Part shown: positions 40,308-50,248 of the stretch, in pieces
Numbering within the stretch: the first letter of the stretch is position 1
How the letters are laid out: the number at the start of each line of letters is the position of its first letter
DNA from: Basilea psittacipulmonis DSM 24701
GTDB taxonomy: Bacteria; Pseudomonadota; Gammaproteobacteria; Burkholderiales; Burkholderiaceae_B
NCBI RefSeq assembly: GCF_000743945.1
Contig: NZ_CP009238.1
Location: 310,001-374,000, forward strand
DNA length: 64,000 bases
Reading direction: 5' to 3'
Notes under the pieces: model-generated
Told to the model about the DNA's origin: nothing
Seen by the model: only the letters and a program-made list of their open reading frames with translations
Database searches by the model: none
Program-made: the position numbers and the translations under genes

Positions 40308-42347
40308 ATGATTGAATCGTTAAATGAAAAACAAAAACAAGCGGTGCAGTATATGCAAGGCCCTTGCTTGGTCTTGGCTGGTGCAGGTAGTGGTAAAACC
40401 AAGGTCATTACCCAAAAGATCGTATATTTGATCAAAGAATTAGGAATGAATCCGAAAGGTATCTTTGCACTGACTTTTACCAATAAAGCCGCTCAAGAAA
40501 TGGTGGAACGTATTCAACAGCAACTGCCTGTTCGCGAATCAAAACGTATCACTGTATGCACGTTTCATTCGCTTGGTGTAAGGTTTTTACGTGAAGAAGG
40601 CCATTTGATCGGACTCAAGCGAAATTTCACGATTTTAGATAGTCAAGATGTAGAGACGATTTTAAAAGAAGTGTTGACTAATGAAACCGTGGGGTTGATG
40701 CCTTATGTGAAGCACAAAATCTCAATTTGGAAAAATGCCATGATAAGCCCCCAAGAGGCTGAAAAACAGATTGTTTCCGATGATGATAAGACTGCAGTGA
40801 GTGCTTATATAAGTTATCAGAAAACATTAGAAAGTTTGGGGATGGTGGACTTTGATGATTTGATCGCTCAGCCTGTTAAGATTTTAAAACAACATGAATC
40901 CGTGCTTCATCGCTGGCAAGAAAGAGTGCAGTACTTATTGGTGGATGAGTATCAGGACACAAACGTTTGTCAGTATGAATGGATAAAAATGTTAACGAAT
41001 CCGCGTCGTCAATTTACTTTGGTCGGGGATGATGATCAAGCTATTTACGCGTGGCGAGGGGCGACATTAGATAATTTGAAGAATTTGCAAGTCGATTATC
41101 CTGACTTAAATGTGATTGCCTTAGAACAAAATTATCGTTCCGTCTCGACGATTCTTACCGCTGCAAATAATGTTATTCGCGATAATCCAAAATTATTCCA
41201 GAAAAAATTATGGTCAAACTTGGGTGAGGGGGAGCCGATAGAGGTGTTTGACTGTTTTGATGATCAAGAAGAAGTGCGAAAAATATGTGAGGAAATTCGT
41301 CGTTTAAAAGAAAGCAGAAACTTAACATGGGGTGATTTTGCCATACTTTATCGCAGTAATGCCCAATCGCGAAAATTAGAAGAAGCACTCAGACGCGTTA
41401 CCTTTCCTTATAGTATTTCGGGCGGACAAAGTTTTTTTGAGAAAAGTGAAATTCGAGATATTTTGGCATGGTTAAGATTAATCTCAAATGGAGATGATGA
41501 TATGGCGTTTGTGCGAGCTATTACCTCACCCAAAAGAGGCGTGGGAAATCGCACGTTAACGATGTTAAGTGATTATGCTCGAGCTACGGAGCAATCATTC
41601 TTAACAGCTGCACAAGATGGTGAACTTCATGATCAGTTAGCACCCGCACAACTGAATGCATTGCAACGTTTTGTGACCTATGTACTTCATATTCAATCGT
41701 TGGCAGATAATCAAGAAAATCTAGATACTCGTTATATATTGGAACAAACGATCAAAGAGATTCAATACGAACAATGGCTTTATGGTTTGTATGATGAATC
41801 GGTGGCTAAAAAACGATGGCAGAATGTGTTGGATTTAGTTCAAAACCTTGGTGATAAAGCCCAAGAAGAGGACATGAGTTTATCGCAAATTTTGCAATAC
41901 GTTTCTTTGATCACTATGTTGGAAAGAAAGTCTGACGATGGTTTGGAAAACGATGCCATTAAACTTTCTACGATTCATGCGTCCAAAGGCTTGGAATATC
42001 CCTATGTATTTATTATGGGGTGCGAAGAGGGCTATTTACCTTTCTTTCGCAATGAAGAAGATGATGAGTTGGATATTTCAGAGACAGAACAGTTAAATGA
42101 AAATGCCAAAAGAGTTCAAGAGGAACGTCGTTTGATGTATGTAGCCGTCACTAGGGCCAAGTATTATCTGGCGTTGACTTGGAGTAAATCGAGAAAAGGC
42201 AGACGAGCAAATACGAAGATTAATCGCGAACCCTCACGCTTTATTCGTGAAATGGGCTTGTATCCAAGCAAAAGAGCGTTGTTAGAAGATGAAGAACATC
42301 TTCCTGCAAGCGTGCGATTGCAAAAACTATTAGAATCGTTGGCCTAA
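40308..42347 (+). CDS. rep: ATP-dependent DNA helicase Rep
   Basis: 679 residues, close to the about 673 of E. coli Rep. Motifs are in order: LAGAGSGKTKVI, TFTNKAAQEM, LLVDEYQDTN, GDDDQAIYAWRGA, STIHASKGLEYPYVF and VAVTRAK. It is a 3'-5' SF1A helicase that removes proteins ahead of replication forks. The start at 40308 fits MIESLNEKQKQAV; an in-frame TTG sits two codons upstream. UvrD is the alternative, but length and sequence favour Rep. Confidence 0.9.
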   Translation: MIESLNEKQKQAVQYMQGPCLVLAGAGSGKTKVITQKIVYLIKELGMNPKGIFALTFTNKAAQEMVERIQQQLPVRESKRITVCTFHSLGVRFLREEGHLIGLKRNFTILDSQDVETILKEVLTNETVGLMPYVKHKISIWKNAMISPQEAEKQIVSDDDKTAVSAYISYQKTLESLGMVDFDDLIAQPVKILKQHESVLHRWQERVQYLLVDEYQDTNVCQYEWIKMLTNPRRQFTLVGDDDQAIYAWRGATLDNLKNLQVDYPDLNVIALEQNYRSVSTILTAANNVIRDNPKLFQKKLWSNLGEGEPIEVFDCFDDQEEVRKICEEIRRLKESRNLTWGDFAILYRSNAQSRKLEEALRRVTFPYSISGGQSFFEKSEIRDILAWLRLISNGDDDMAFVRAITSPKRGVGNRTLTMLSDYARATEQSFLTAAQDGELHDQLAPAQLNALQRFVTYVLHIQSLADNQENLDTRYILEQTIKEIQYEQWLYGLYDESVAKKRWQNVLDLVQNLGDKAQEEDMSLSQILQYVSLITMLERKSDDGLENDAIKLSTIHASKGLEYPYVFIMGCEEGYLPFFRNEEDDELDISETEQLNENAKRVQEERRLMYVAVTRAKYYLALTWSKSRKGRRANTKINREPSRFIREMGLYPSKRALLEDEEHLPASVRLQKLLESLA

Positions 42348-42429
42348 ATAATTATTTCTTGCTGAACCCAAAAAATCTCTGGATTTATGCCTGTCTTGAT
42401 GAAAAGATGTGATGAGTAAATGGGTGCTC

Positions 42430-42700
42430 AGATCTTCAAGTTGCCTGAATAGAATATGTGTTGGGTGCTGATGGGAAATGCTTGAGAGTAGCTTGTGGAA
42501 ACGTTAGGAGGTGCCTACGTCTTTTGTGTTGTGTGGTGATGGAAAATGCTTGAGAGTGTTTTACGAAAATCTGAGGAAGTGCCTAGGTTTTTGTCTTGGT
42601 GCTGATGGGAAATGCTTGAGAGTAGCTTGTTGAAACGTTAAGAAGTGCCTACGCCTTTTGTGTCGCGTACGATGGAAAACGTTTTAGGTGGGTCAAATTA
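42430..42700. repeat. Three to four degenerate 67-bp tandem repeats
   Basis: The anchor GATGG(G/A)AAATGCTTGAGAG occurs at 42470, 42538 and 42604, and a weaker GATGGAAAACG at 42671, giving periods of 68, 66 and 67 bp. Between anchors AGCTTGT-GAAACGTTA-GA-GTGCCTACG recurs. The region 42348-42763 contains no gene. Confidence 0.8.
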
Positions 42701-42705
42701 AAGAT

Positions 42706-42738
42706 AAAAAAAAGCTATTTTTACGAGAAAAATAGCTT
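42706..42738 (-). terminator. Terminator of the cytochrome gene
   Basis: AAGCTATTTTT (42712-42722) pairs with AAAAATAGCTT (42728-42738). Read on the minus strand it is followed by a run of T, 25 bp after the cytochrome stop. Confidence 0.85.
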
Positions 42739-42763
42739 GGGAGGAAGAATAAAAATGAATAAA

Positions 42764-43261
42764 TTATTTAGGTTCAGGCAAGTTGCCACCTGAATGATTA
42801 ATCATGTACACAACGGCACGTTCAACCTCTAAGTCCTCTAGATCAGGATTACCGCCTTTTGCAGGCATGGCATTAAATCCTTTTAGAGCGTGAGTGAATA
42901 ATTGCTCAGCACCTTCTGCAATACGAGGTGCCCATGCGGCGTTATCACCTACTTTCGGAGCACCAGCTAAACCAGCACCATGACAGGTATGACAGGTTTC
43001 GTTATAAACCTGTTCGCCAGACAAAGGACCCGTTTTAACAGGTGCCGCAGCAACAGGAGACAGAACGTTATAAGACGCAACAGGTGCAATTCTTAATGTA
43101 ATCGCATCATCCGAAAACTCTTCAGATACAGGTTCCTTATTTAATGCAAATGCAAGTATTGCAATGATTAAAGCAGGTGTCACGACAGCAAGAATCGACA
43201 CAGCGATAATAAAAGAAGTGCTGGTTTTTTCTTCGTGTTGGGGTTGTTGTTCTATGCTCAT
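42764..43261 (-). CDS. Membrane-anchored cytochrome c5-type protein
   Basis: 165 residues. One N-terminal membrane helix (about 17-40) precedes a Pro/Ala linker and a class I cytochrome c domain with the haem site CHTCH and the distal ligand Met in FNAMPAKGG. This is the CytC_553/c5 family seen across betaproteobacteria. It would face the periplasm and carry electrons between respiratory complexes. It has its own terminator and no operon partner. Confidence 0.9.
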   Translation of the reverse strand: MSIEQQPQHEEKTSTSFIIAVSILAVVTPALIIAILAFALNKEPVSEEFSDDAITLRIAPVASYNVLSPVAAAPVKTGPLSGEQVYNETCHTCHGAGLAGAPKVGDNAAWAPRIAEGAEQLFTHALKGFNAMPAKGGNPDLEDLEVERAVVYMINHSGGNLPEPK

Positions 43262-43388
43262 GGATAAACCTTATGCAAAAAATAATTCGCTATTATAACG
43301 AAAAAGTTAATGGTTACAAAGCTATAATGATAAACTGTTATGGCTTAAAACGCATTAGAAACCTTAACAATCGTTGAGATATATCAAA

Positions 43389-43463
43389 CTCGCTGTAGTT
43401 CAATGGATAGAATAAGAGTTTCCGAAGCTCTTGATGTGGGTTCAATTCCCGCCGGCGAGGCCA
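43389..43463 (+). tRNA. tRNA-Arg (anticodon CCG)
   Basis: A 75-nt cloverleaf with acceptor CTCGCTG/CGGCGAG (one G-U), anticodon loop TTCCGAA (CCG), T-arm GTGGGTTCAATTCCCGC, discriminator G and encoded CCA. Confidence 0.92.
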
Positions 43464-43797
43464 ATATTTATGGGTATCTTATTGTTTTTTAATAAGGATA
43501 AAAAAGTTGTTCTTTGATTTATATCCTTGTGTTGAGAATAAGGTACTTTTGTGGGTATAAAAACAACACTTCAAAACCATATGATAGGATGGCTTTGCGA
43601 TTAAAGATGGGCTTCTGTGCTGTTGATGCAAGGCATCAATCAAATAAAAATTTTAGTTTGGAATAAAACTTTATTTGAAAAAAGATAAAACAAATAGAAG
43701 ATTAGCTATAAATTTTGTAACATTATCCATTTTTTGGGTAGTGTTTATGCTAAAATGGTGTTAGCTTTTCACTATGTGAATGATAACTTAATGATAA
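43464..43797. other. Spacer, no gene seen
   Basis: About 330 bp between tRNA-Arg and the BamE-like gene. It is AT-rich; no repeat or open frame of interest is visible. Confidence 0.4.
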
Positions 43798-44301
43798 ATG
43801 AGAGATAAAGTGAATTTAAATCGTTTTTTTCGTTTCTCTGCTACGACGTTGGTTGCTGGTATGTTGGTAGCATGCAGTACTAGTAATGTTAATCCTGATA
43901 CAGGGTTGACAGACGACCCACAGTGGCCAGAAGTATCCCAAAGTGACATCGACTCAGGTCGAGTGGGTAGAGTAGTACCAAGAGAAAGCTTGGCTACACT
44001 AAGAGGTGGTATGACCAAGGATAATTTGTACTACATACTCGGTACGCCAGACTATGTGGGGGCATGGCGTTCTACTGACTGGAACTATGTCTTACGCTTT
44101 AAGAAAGATGATAACTTGGAGAACGACACGGTATGTATCTTAAAGGTTACCTATCAGTCGCCACGTTTTGAACCCAAGATTGCAAGAGGTTTTTATTGGA
44201 AACCGCTTTCCCCAGCGAATGCAGTATGTCCTCCTGAATTAGATTTTAAGGGATTGGCTTATAAAGCAAATACCCAGACATCTCATCAGAAACATCTGTA
44301 A
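43798..44301 (+). CDS. BamE-like (SmpA/OmlA domain) outer membrane lipoprotein
   Basis: 167 residues with a lipoprotein signal (TTLVAGMLVAC; Cys25). The SLATLRGGMTKDNLYYILGTPDY block is the SmpA/OmlA fold seen in BamE, continuing with WNYVLRFK. It should sit in the outer membrane, as a BAM-complex accessory or a related structural lipoprotein. A GTG at 43810 is an alternative start with an equally good signal peptide. Terminator downstream at 44315. Confidence 0.75.
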   Translation: MRDKVNLNRFFRFSATTLVAGMLVACSTSNVNPDTGLTDDPQWPEVSQSDIDSGRVGRVVPRESLATLRGGMTKDNLYYILGTPDYVGAWRSTDWNYVLRFKKDDNLENDTVCILKVTYQSPRFEPKIARGFYWKPLSPANAVCPPELDFKGLAYKANTQTSHQKHL

Positions 44302-44314
44302 GATTCGAACGATT

Positions 44315-44351
44315 AAATCCCAGAGCTCATGCTTTCTGGGATTTTTTTATG
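44315..44351 (+). terminator. Terminator after the BamE-like gene
   Basis: AAATCCCAGA (44315-44324) pairs with TCTGGGATTT (44335-44344), followed by TTTTTA. The rest of the spacer up to betB (44352-44635) shows no gene. Confidence 0.9.
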
Positions 44352-44635
44352 CCTATTCAATTTTCCTTTTTTTGTAAAATCATCGTTAAAACTGTTAATT
44401 AGATAGGTTTGTAAAGTGATACCTAGTTTTGATGATGCGTGACAGCGTTAATTCAGCATGAAACGAGTCATTACCTGTTTGAATCTTTTTTAAAGTGTTT
44501 GTATCAAACAGGCTGATCATAAGAATTCGCTATCTTACTGTATCCGCACGTAAATTGATTTTTTAATATGTGCTGTGTTACATTGTCTGCTCATCAAGAA
44601 TGTGACACCATTTGCTTTAAATCTAAAGGTTCAAA

Positions 44636-46099
44636 ATGACATTATTAACATCCTATATTCAAGGTAATTACGTACCAGTAAAAGAATCTGCCTATGTTTT
44701 TGAAACGATCAATCCAGCTAATGGTGAGGTGTTGGCTAAGGTGCAGCAAAGTGATCGTGATGAAGTGGATTTTGCGGTGCGGTCAGCTAAAGAGGGACAA
44801 AAAATCTGGGCGGCCAAAACACCTGTCGAAAGAAGTCGTATTTTATTAAAGGCAGTAGCATTATTACGTGAACGAAATGACGAACTGGCTTTATTGGAGA
44901 CACGTGATACAGGTAAACCATTATCTGAAACCTTGTATGTTGATATTGTGACAGGGGCGGATGTCATTGAGTATTACGCTGGGTTGGTGGCAGCGATTGA
45001 AGGTCGTCAAATACCGCTTAGAGACAGTAGTTTTGTTTATACACGTCAAGAACCTTTGGGGGTGGTGGCAGGTATTGGTGCGTGGAATTATCCTATTCAG
45101 ATTGCGATGTGGAAAGCAGCTCCCGCTTTGGCAGCTGGAAATGCTATGATTTTTAAACCCAGTGAAGTAACACCATGCAGTGCATTGAAGTTGGCTGAGA
45201 TTTTTACTCAAGCAGGCTTGCCTGATGGCGTATTCAATGTAGTACAAGGAGATTGGCGTGTGGGTGAAATGTTAAGTTTGCATCCAGATATTGCTAAAGT
45301 ATCGTTTACAGGTGGGGTCAGCACAGGCAAGAAAGTGATGTCACAAGCGGCAGGTTCTACGCTGAAAGAAGTAACCATGGAGTTGGGTGGTAAATCTCCT
45401 TTGATTATTTGTCCCGATGCAGACTTGGATCTGGCAGCCGATATTGCGATGATGGCCAACTTTTACAGCTCTGGTCAGGTCTGCACAAATGGAACACGAG
45501 TGTTTGTGCCTAAGTCCTTAGTCGCTGAATTTGAACAAAAGATCATAGAACGTGTAGCACGTATTCGTTTGGGTAACCCTGAAAAAGAAGAGACTAATTT
45601 TGGTCCTTTGGTCAGTTTTTCTCATATGGAAAAAGTATTGTCTTATATTGAAAAAGGCAAAGTAGAAGGGGCAAAATTGCTAGCAGGAGGCACTCGTGTG
45701 ACGGATGGAGAATATGCCAAAGGTGCGTATGTTGCTCCAACAGTTTTTACGGATTGTCATGATGAGATGAGTATTGTGCGTGATGAAATTTTTGGTCCCG
45801 TGATGAGTATGTTGACCTATGAAACAGAGGGAGAAGTTATTCGTCGAGCTAATGATACGACGTATGGTTTGGCTGCTGGCGTGGTATCTCCTGATCTGAA
45901 AACTGCTCATCGTATTATCGCTCAGATTCAAGCGGGTATTTGCTGGTTAAATACATGGGGAGAGTCGCCTGCCCAAATGCCTGTGGGTGGTTATAAGGCC
46001 TCAGGTGTAGGACGTGAAAATGGAATCCAAACATTAATGCACTATACGCAAACTAAATCCATTCAAGTAGAACTAGGTGAGTTTCGCTCCGTGTTTTAA
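44636..46099 (+). CDS. betB: Betaine-aldehyde dehydrogenase
   Basis: 487 residues, aldehyde dehydrogenase superfamily. The blocks [42 protein letters not shown] (catalytic Glu) and [15 protein letters not shown] (catalytic Cys) match BetB. It oxidises betaine aldehyde to glycine betaine with NAD(P)+. It lies upstream of betA; together they make the osmoprotectant from choline. The C-terminal ten codons ([10 protein letters not shown]) are part of a 97-bp repeat that continues downstream. Confidence 0.96.
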   Translation: MTLLTSYIQGNYVPVKESAYVFETINPANGEVLAKVQQSDRDEVDFAVRSAKEGQKIWAAKTPVERSRILLKAVALLRERNDELALLETRDTGKPLSETLYVDIVTGADVIEYYAGLVAAIEGRQIPLRDSSFVYTRQEPLGVVAGIGAWNYPIQIAMWKAAPALAAGNAMIFKPSEVTPCSALKLAEIFTQAGLPDGVFNVVQGDWRVGEMLSLHPDIAKVSFTGGVSTGKKVMSQAAGSTLKEVTMELGGKSPLIICPDADLDLAADIAMMANFYSSGQVCTNGTRVFVPKSLVAEFEQKIIERVARIRLGNPEKEETNFGPLVSFSHMEKVLSYIEKGKVEGAKLLAGGTRVTDGEYAKGAYVAPTVFTDCHDEMSIVRDEIFGPVMSMLTYETEGEVIRRANDTTYGLAAGVVSPDLKTAHRIIAQIQAGICWLNTWGESPAQMPVGGYKASGVGRENGIQTLMHYTQTKSIQVELGEFRSVF

Positions 46100-46375
46100 T
46101 CACGCTCGAACAGCCGATGAATGCTTGGTTTTAGGCGGTTTGATGGGTGGTGATAAACACGATGCTTATCTAGGTGAGTTTCGTTCTGTGTTTTAATCAC
46201 GCTTGAACAGCCGATGAATGCTTGGTTTGAAGCGGTTTGATGAGTGGTGATGGAAACGATGCTTATCAGGTGAGTTTCGCTCCGTGCTTTAATCGCGCTC
46301 GAACAGCCGATGAACGCTTGGTTTGGGGCGGTTTGATGAGTGATGATAAACACGATGATTGGCTGGGTAAGTTTT
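46076..46375. repeat. 97-bp tandem repeat containing the betB 3' end
   Basis: GGTGAGTTTCGCTCCGTG starts at 46076 inside betB and recurs at 46173 (TTCGTTCTGTG) and 46269; a decayed fourth start is at 46366. Each unit ends in GATGAATGCTTGG...GATGCTTATC. The copy at 46076 is the true gene end. No gene lies in 46100-46510. Confidence 0.9.
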
Positions 46376-46510
46376 TTGAATCATGAATGGATCGCGTATG
46401 GAAAGCTTGATGAATAGGCGTTTTCAATGAAAAGCAGTGCGGATATTGGATTTTAAAGAAGATAGATATTTATCGTTGACCCAAAGAACATACTATGTAA
46501 AGGAAATAAG

Positions 46511-48193
46511 ATGAAAACAGAATACGATTACATTATTGTGGGCGCAGGTTCAGCTGGAAGTTGCTTAGCAGCACGTTTAACAGAAGATGCGGGCGTTCGT
46601 GTATTATTGTTGGAAGCAGGTCGTCCAGATTATCGTTTGGATTTTCGTACTCAGATGCCCGCTGGTTTAGCTATGCCTTTACAAGGAAGAACGTATAACT
46701 GGGGTTATAAAACTGATCCTGAACCTTATATGAATAATCGTCGTATGGATTGTAGTCGTGGTATGGGTTTGGGAGGTTCTTCTTTAATCAATGGTATGTG
46801 CTATATCCGTGGTAACGCTTTGGATTTTGACCACTGGGCAAAGATTAAAGGTTTAGAAGATTGGACTTATTTGGATTGTCTGCCTTATTTTAAGAAAGCC
46901 GAATGTCGTGATGCGGGAGCAAATGATTATCATGGAGGTGATGGGCCAATTGAGGTGACTACCGCAAAACCTGGTACGAATCCTTTGTTTGAAGCGATGA
47001 TTCAAGCAGGCGTGGACGCAGGTTATCCGAGAACAGAAGACTTGAACGGTTATCAGCAAGAGGGCTTTGGTCCTATGGATCGTTTTGTGACCAAAGAGGG
47101 TCGTCGATCTTCAACTTCGAGAGGCTATTTAGACGTTGCCAAAGAACGAGATACCTTAACTATTTTAACGGGTGCGATGACGGATACCTTAGTATTTGAT
47201 GGGAAACGTTGTGTAGGCGTGCGTTACAGCCATCAAGGTGAAACGAAGATCTCTTATGCGGCGAAAGAAGTGATTGTTTCCAGCGGTTCGATTGCTTCAC
47301 CTCAGCTTTTGCAACGTAGTGGTGTAGGGCCTGGACAGTGGTTAAAAGAACTGAGTATTGCTGAAGTATTGGATTTATCTGGAGTGGGGAATAATTTGCA
47401 AGACCATTTGGAATTGTATATTCAATATGAATGTAAAGAACCCGTATCGATTACGCCTGCTACTTATTGGTGGAATCAGCCTGCGATTGGGGCTGAATGG
47501 TTGTTCAAAGGTACAGGTTTGGGGGCTTCCAATCAGTTTGAGGGAGGTGGCTTTATCCGTACTCATGATAAGTTTGAGTGGCCCAATATCCAGTATCATT
47601 TCTTACCGATAGCGGTGCGTTATGATGGACGCAGTGCTAGTAAGACACATAGTTTCCAAGCTCATGTCGGATCGATGCGTTCTTTAAGCCGTGGTCGTGT
47701 GAAACTCAAATCACGCGATCCGAAAGAGCATCCAAGTATTCTGTTTAATTACATGAGCCATGAACAAGATTGGGAAGAATTCCGTGCAGCGATTCGTATT
47801 ACGCGTGAAATCATGAATCAGCCAGCTTTAGATCCTTATCGTGGTAAGCCTATTACCCCTACGTTGGATATTCAGACTGATGAACAATTAGATGCTTATG
47901 TACGTGAGCATGGCGAAACGGCATATCATCCCTCTTGCACGTGTGCGATGGGCGAAGGCAATCAAGCAGTAGTAGATGGACAAGGTCGTGTGCATGGTTT
48001 AGAAGGTTTGCGTGTAGTGGATGCGTCGATTATGCCGAATATCATCACTGGTAACTTGAATGCTACAACGATTATGATGGCCGAGAAAATTGCAGACAAA
48101 ATTCGTGGTCGCGATCCATTGCCACGTTCAACAGCCCCTTACTATGTGGCTAATGGTGCACCTGTAAGAGGTACGCCTAAACGTGAAGCGTAA
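46511..48193 (+). CDS. betA: Choline dehydrogenase (GMC oxidoreductase)
   Basis: 560 residues. The FAD-binding [13 protein letters not shown] near the start, [17 protein letters not shown], and the GMC signature with the catalytic His in [11 protein letters not shown] and [10 protein letters not shown] identify BetA. It oxidises choline to betaine aldehyde at the membrane, feeding BetB. The regulator betI and a choline transporter are not in the window. The order is betB then betA. Confidence 0.96.
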   Translation: MKTEYDYIIVGAGSAGSCLAARLTEDAGVRVLLLEAGRPDYRLDFRTQMPAGLAMPLQGRTYNWGYKTDPEPYMNNRRMDCSRGMGLGGSSLINGMCYIRGNALDFDHWAKIKGLEDWTYLDCLPYFKKAECRDAGANDYHGGDGPIEVTTAKPGTNPLFEAMIQAGVDAGYPRTEDLNGYQQEGFGPMDRFVTKEGRRSSTSRGYLDVAKERDTLTILTGAMTDTLVFDGKRCVGVRYSHQGETKISYAAKEVIVSSGSIASPQLLQRSGVGPGQWLKELSIAEVLDLSGVGNNLQDHLELYIQYECKEPVSITPATYWWNQPAIGAEWLFKGTGLGASNQFEGGGFIRTHDKFEWPNIQYHFLPIAVRYDGRSASKTHSFQAHVGSMRSLSRGRVKLKSRDPKEHPSILFNYMSHEQDWEEFRAAIRITREIMNQPALDPYRGKPITPTLDIQTDEQLDAYVREHGETAYHPSCTCAMGEGNQAVVDGQGRVHGLEGLRVVDASIMPNIITGNLNATTIMMAEKIADKIRGRDPLPRSTAPYYVANGAPVRGTPKREA

Positions 48194-48213
48194 AAATGAA
48201 ATGAGGTAAAACA

Positions 48214-49248
48214 ATGACAGAACGTATTGATGAAATTAAAGCGGAAATAAAACCTTTGTCTATTGCTGAACAAGAGCAAAGATTGATTGCATACTTTAAT
48301 GAAGCGATTGAAGCAAAAGAGTTTGCTTTGGCAGAAAAGATTGCTTTACTTATCGTGGGAGAGGAACAAGGACAGCCTTATCGCGTTCATCTTAGATTAT
48401 TTTGTTTGGAATATTTATTGTCTCGTTTGGTCAATGGTAAAGATGATTCTCCTTTGGCTAAATTCTTGTATCACGATAAATTGATGCATATTCTCTGGCG
48501 TTTCAAATGGGTAGTAGCGGTTTTGCCCAGGGATTTTAGTATTTCTAGAGAAGAAATAGAAGCCAATATCGCTAAGATGAAAGATTTTTATGAACAATTA
48601 GGTGGCATATCTTCTGTGCCTGTTTATAAAGTGGGTATGTTGCAAGCGATTTTGATGGGAGATGAAGCGAAAGCCAAAGAATATTATCATCTATGGCAAG
48701 ATAGTCCAAAAGATGAGGAGATGGAGGATTGCCCTGCTTGCGAGCTTAGTGATCACGTATATTATCTGTACTTTATCAAAGATTATGAAAAAGCGGTTGA
48801 AATGGCGGTTCCTTTAATGAACGGTGAATTATCATGTGGCGAAGTACCGCATATTACCTACTCGAGCGTGATTTTTAGTTTAATTGAATTGGGTCGTATC
48901 CAAGAAGCTAAGAAACTCTTGCCGAAAGCCATTGCTGCGGTAAATGAACAGTCTTTGTGTATATTGAATCAAATCCCCTTGTTAATGGAAGCGGCGGCCC
49001 GTTTAAAAGAGTATGAGTATTTGAACGAAATGATCGATCGCTATCAAGAAACGATTATCGATGCCAGTGATGAATATGATATTTTACGTTTATTCTTTGC
49101 CTTGTCATTGTTCGATGAAGAGACGGCTGAAAAAACTCGCGAATTTGCCAAAGTGTGTGATGAACGTAATGGCAATTTATATCATCAACAATATTTATCA
49201 GCATTGACAAGAAAAGATTTGCAAGGACAGGATATTAAATTATCGTAA
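48214..49248 (+). CDS. Conserved hypothetical, helical TPR-like repeat protein
   Basis: 344 residues with a good ribosome site (GAGGT) and 20 bp after betA, so probably co-transcribed. I do not recognise a family. The sequence is almost all amphipathic helices with acidic and Leu/Ala-rich spacing typical of TPR or SEL1-like solenoids (AIEAKEFALAEKIALLIV; DYEKAVEMAVPLMNGEL; GRIQEAKKLLPKAIAAV). A CPAC motif lies near residue 174. No signal peptide or membrane segment is seen. A cytosolic scaffold role is a guess. Confidence 0.6.
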   Translation: MTERIDEIKAEIKPLSIAEQEQRLIAYFNEAIEAKEFALAEKIALLIVGEEQGQPYRVHLRLFCLEYLLSRLVNGKDDSPLAKFLYHDKLMHILWRFKWVVAVLPRDFSISREEIEANIAKMKDFYEQLGGISSVPVYKVGMLQAILMGDEAKAKEYYHLWQDSPKDEEMEDCPACELSDHVYYLYFIKDYEKAVEMAVPLMNGELSCGEVPHITYSSVIFSLIELGRIQEAKKLLPKAIAAVNEQSLCILNQIPLLMEAAARLKEYEYLNEMIDRYQETIIDASDEYDILRLFFALSLFDEETAEKTREFAKVCDERNGNLYHQQYLSALTRKDLQGQDIKLS

Positions 49249-49479
49249 ATGTCTTTTTGCTTAGACTTGCTGAATTGAGTTTTAATGGGCAAGTTAGCTA
49301 CTACCGTAAGCATTTATCAAGCCATCTAAACTAAAGTAGGTAAGCGATGAACACGGTGTGCAGGGTACTTATTCGCCATATAGCTGAATCGATTATTAAG
49401 CGATACTAAATAAAAACTGATACACTTATCGTTAGAATAAAGATTTTATTAGGGAGTCAAGTATGTTTAAAAAATCGTT

Positions 49480-50223
49480 ATGGCTAGTGGCAACACGGTA
49501 GCAGCACAAGCGTCTGATTTGCTCACGCGTATTGAAAATGGTGGAACGGTATCGATTGCGACAGAGGGTACGTATGTGCCATTTACGTATCACGATGAAA
49601 CGGGTAAACTGACTGGTTATGATGTGGAAGTGGCTAGAGCAGTGGCTGATCGTTTAGGGTTCAAAATTGAATTTCGTGAAACGAGCTGGGATTCTATGTT
49701 AGCAGGCTTGAAAGCAGGGCGTTATGATTTGGTCGCCAATCAAGTTAGCCTAACCACGCCAGAACGTCGTGCGACATTTGATAAATCTGAAAACTATAAT
49801 TATTCTGGTCCGATGGTCTTAACCCATCGTGATGGGCCAGTATTTCAGGATATCAAAGAAATTAAAGGGTTGAAAGCCGCACAGACGTTAAGTAGTAATT
49901 ATGGTGAATTGGCTCGCGATAATGAGGCCGTTATTGTACCTGTGGATGGCATGGCCCAAGCATTGACCTTATTAAATCAAAAGCGAGTTGATTTGACGAT
50001 TAATAACTCTTTGGCTTTGCTGGACTATTTGAATACCCATCCTAATGCTTCTTTACAGATTGCATGGCGTTCATCAGAGAAAAATGGAGCGGGGTTTGTC
50101 GCCAATAAAGGACAGGAAGATGCTTTAGCAAAAATCAGTGAAGCTGTTCGTTCATTGCGTGAAGATGGCACACTGAAAAAACTTTCAATCCAGTTTTTTG
50201 GTGAAGATGTCTCGGTAGAGTAA
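49480..50223 (+). CDS. Amino-acid (cystine-type) ABC binding protein with disrupted signal peptide
   Basis: 247 residues of a type II periplasmic binding protein: GTYVPFTYHDETGKLTGYDVEVARAVADRLG, FRETSWDSMLAGLKAGRYDLVANQVSLTTPERR. The mature part is intact. The N-terminus is odd: an ATG at 49463 gives MFKKSLWLVATR and then a stop, while the long frame from 49480 begins MASGNTVAAQASDLL and lacks a hydrophobic core. A frameshift and small deletion appear to have removed the signal peptide, so export should fail. It precedes its permease by 25 bp; no ATPase gene follows. Confidence 0.8.
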   Translation: MASGNTVAAQASDLLTRIENGGTVSIATEGTYVPFTYHDETGKLTGYDVEVARAVADRLGFKIEFRETSWDSMLAGLKAGRYDLVANQVSLTTPERRATFDKSENYNYSGPMVLTHRDGPVFQDIKEIKGLKAAQTLSSNYGELARDNEAVIVPVDGMAQALTLLNQKRVDLTINNSLALLDYLNTHPNASLQIAWRSSEKNGAGFVANKGQEDALAKISEAVRSLREDGTLKKLSIQFFGEDVSVE

Positions 50224-50248
50224 ATGTCTGTTTAAGGAATCATGGTCA

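Noticed and set aside
46096-46353. 85-codon minus-strand open frame with internal repeats
   Set aside because: It is the antisense of the 97-bp betB-tail repeat, whose near-97/96 period gives a pseudo-repetitive peptide.
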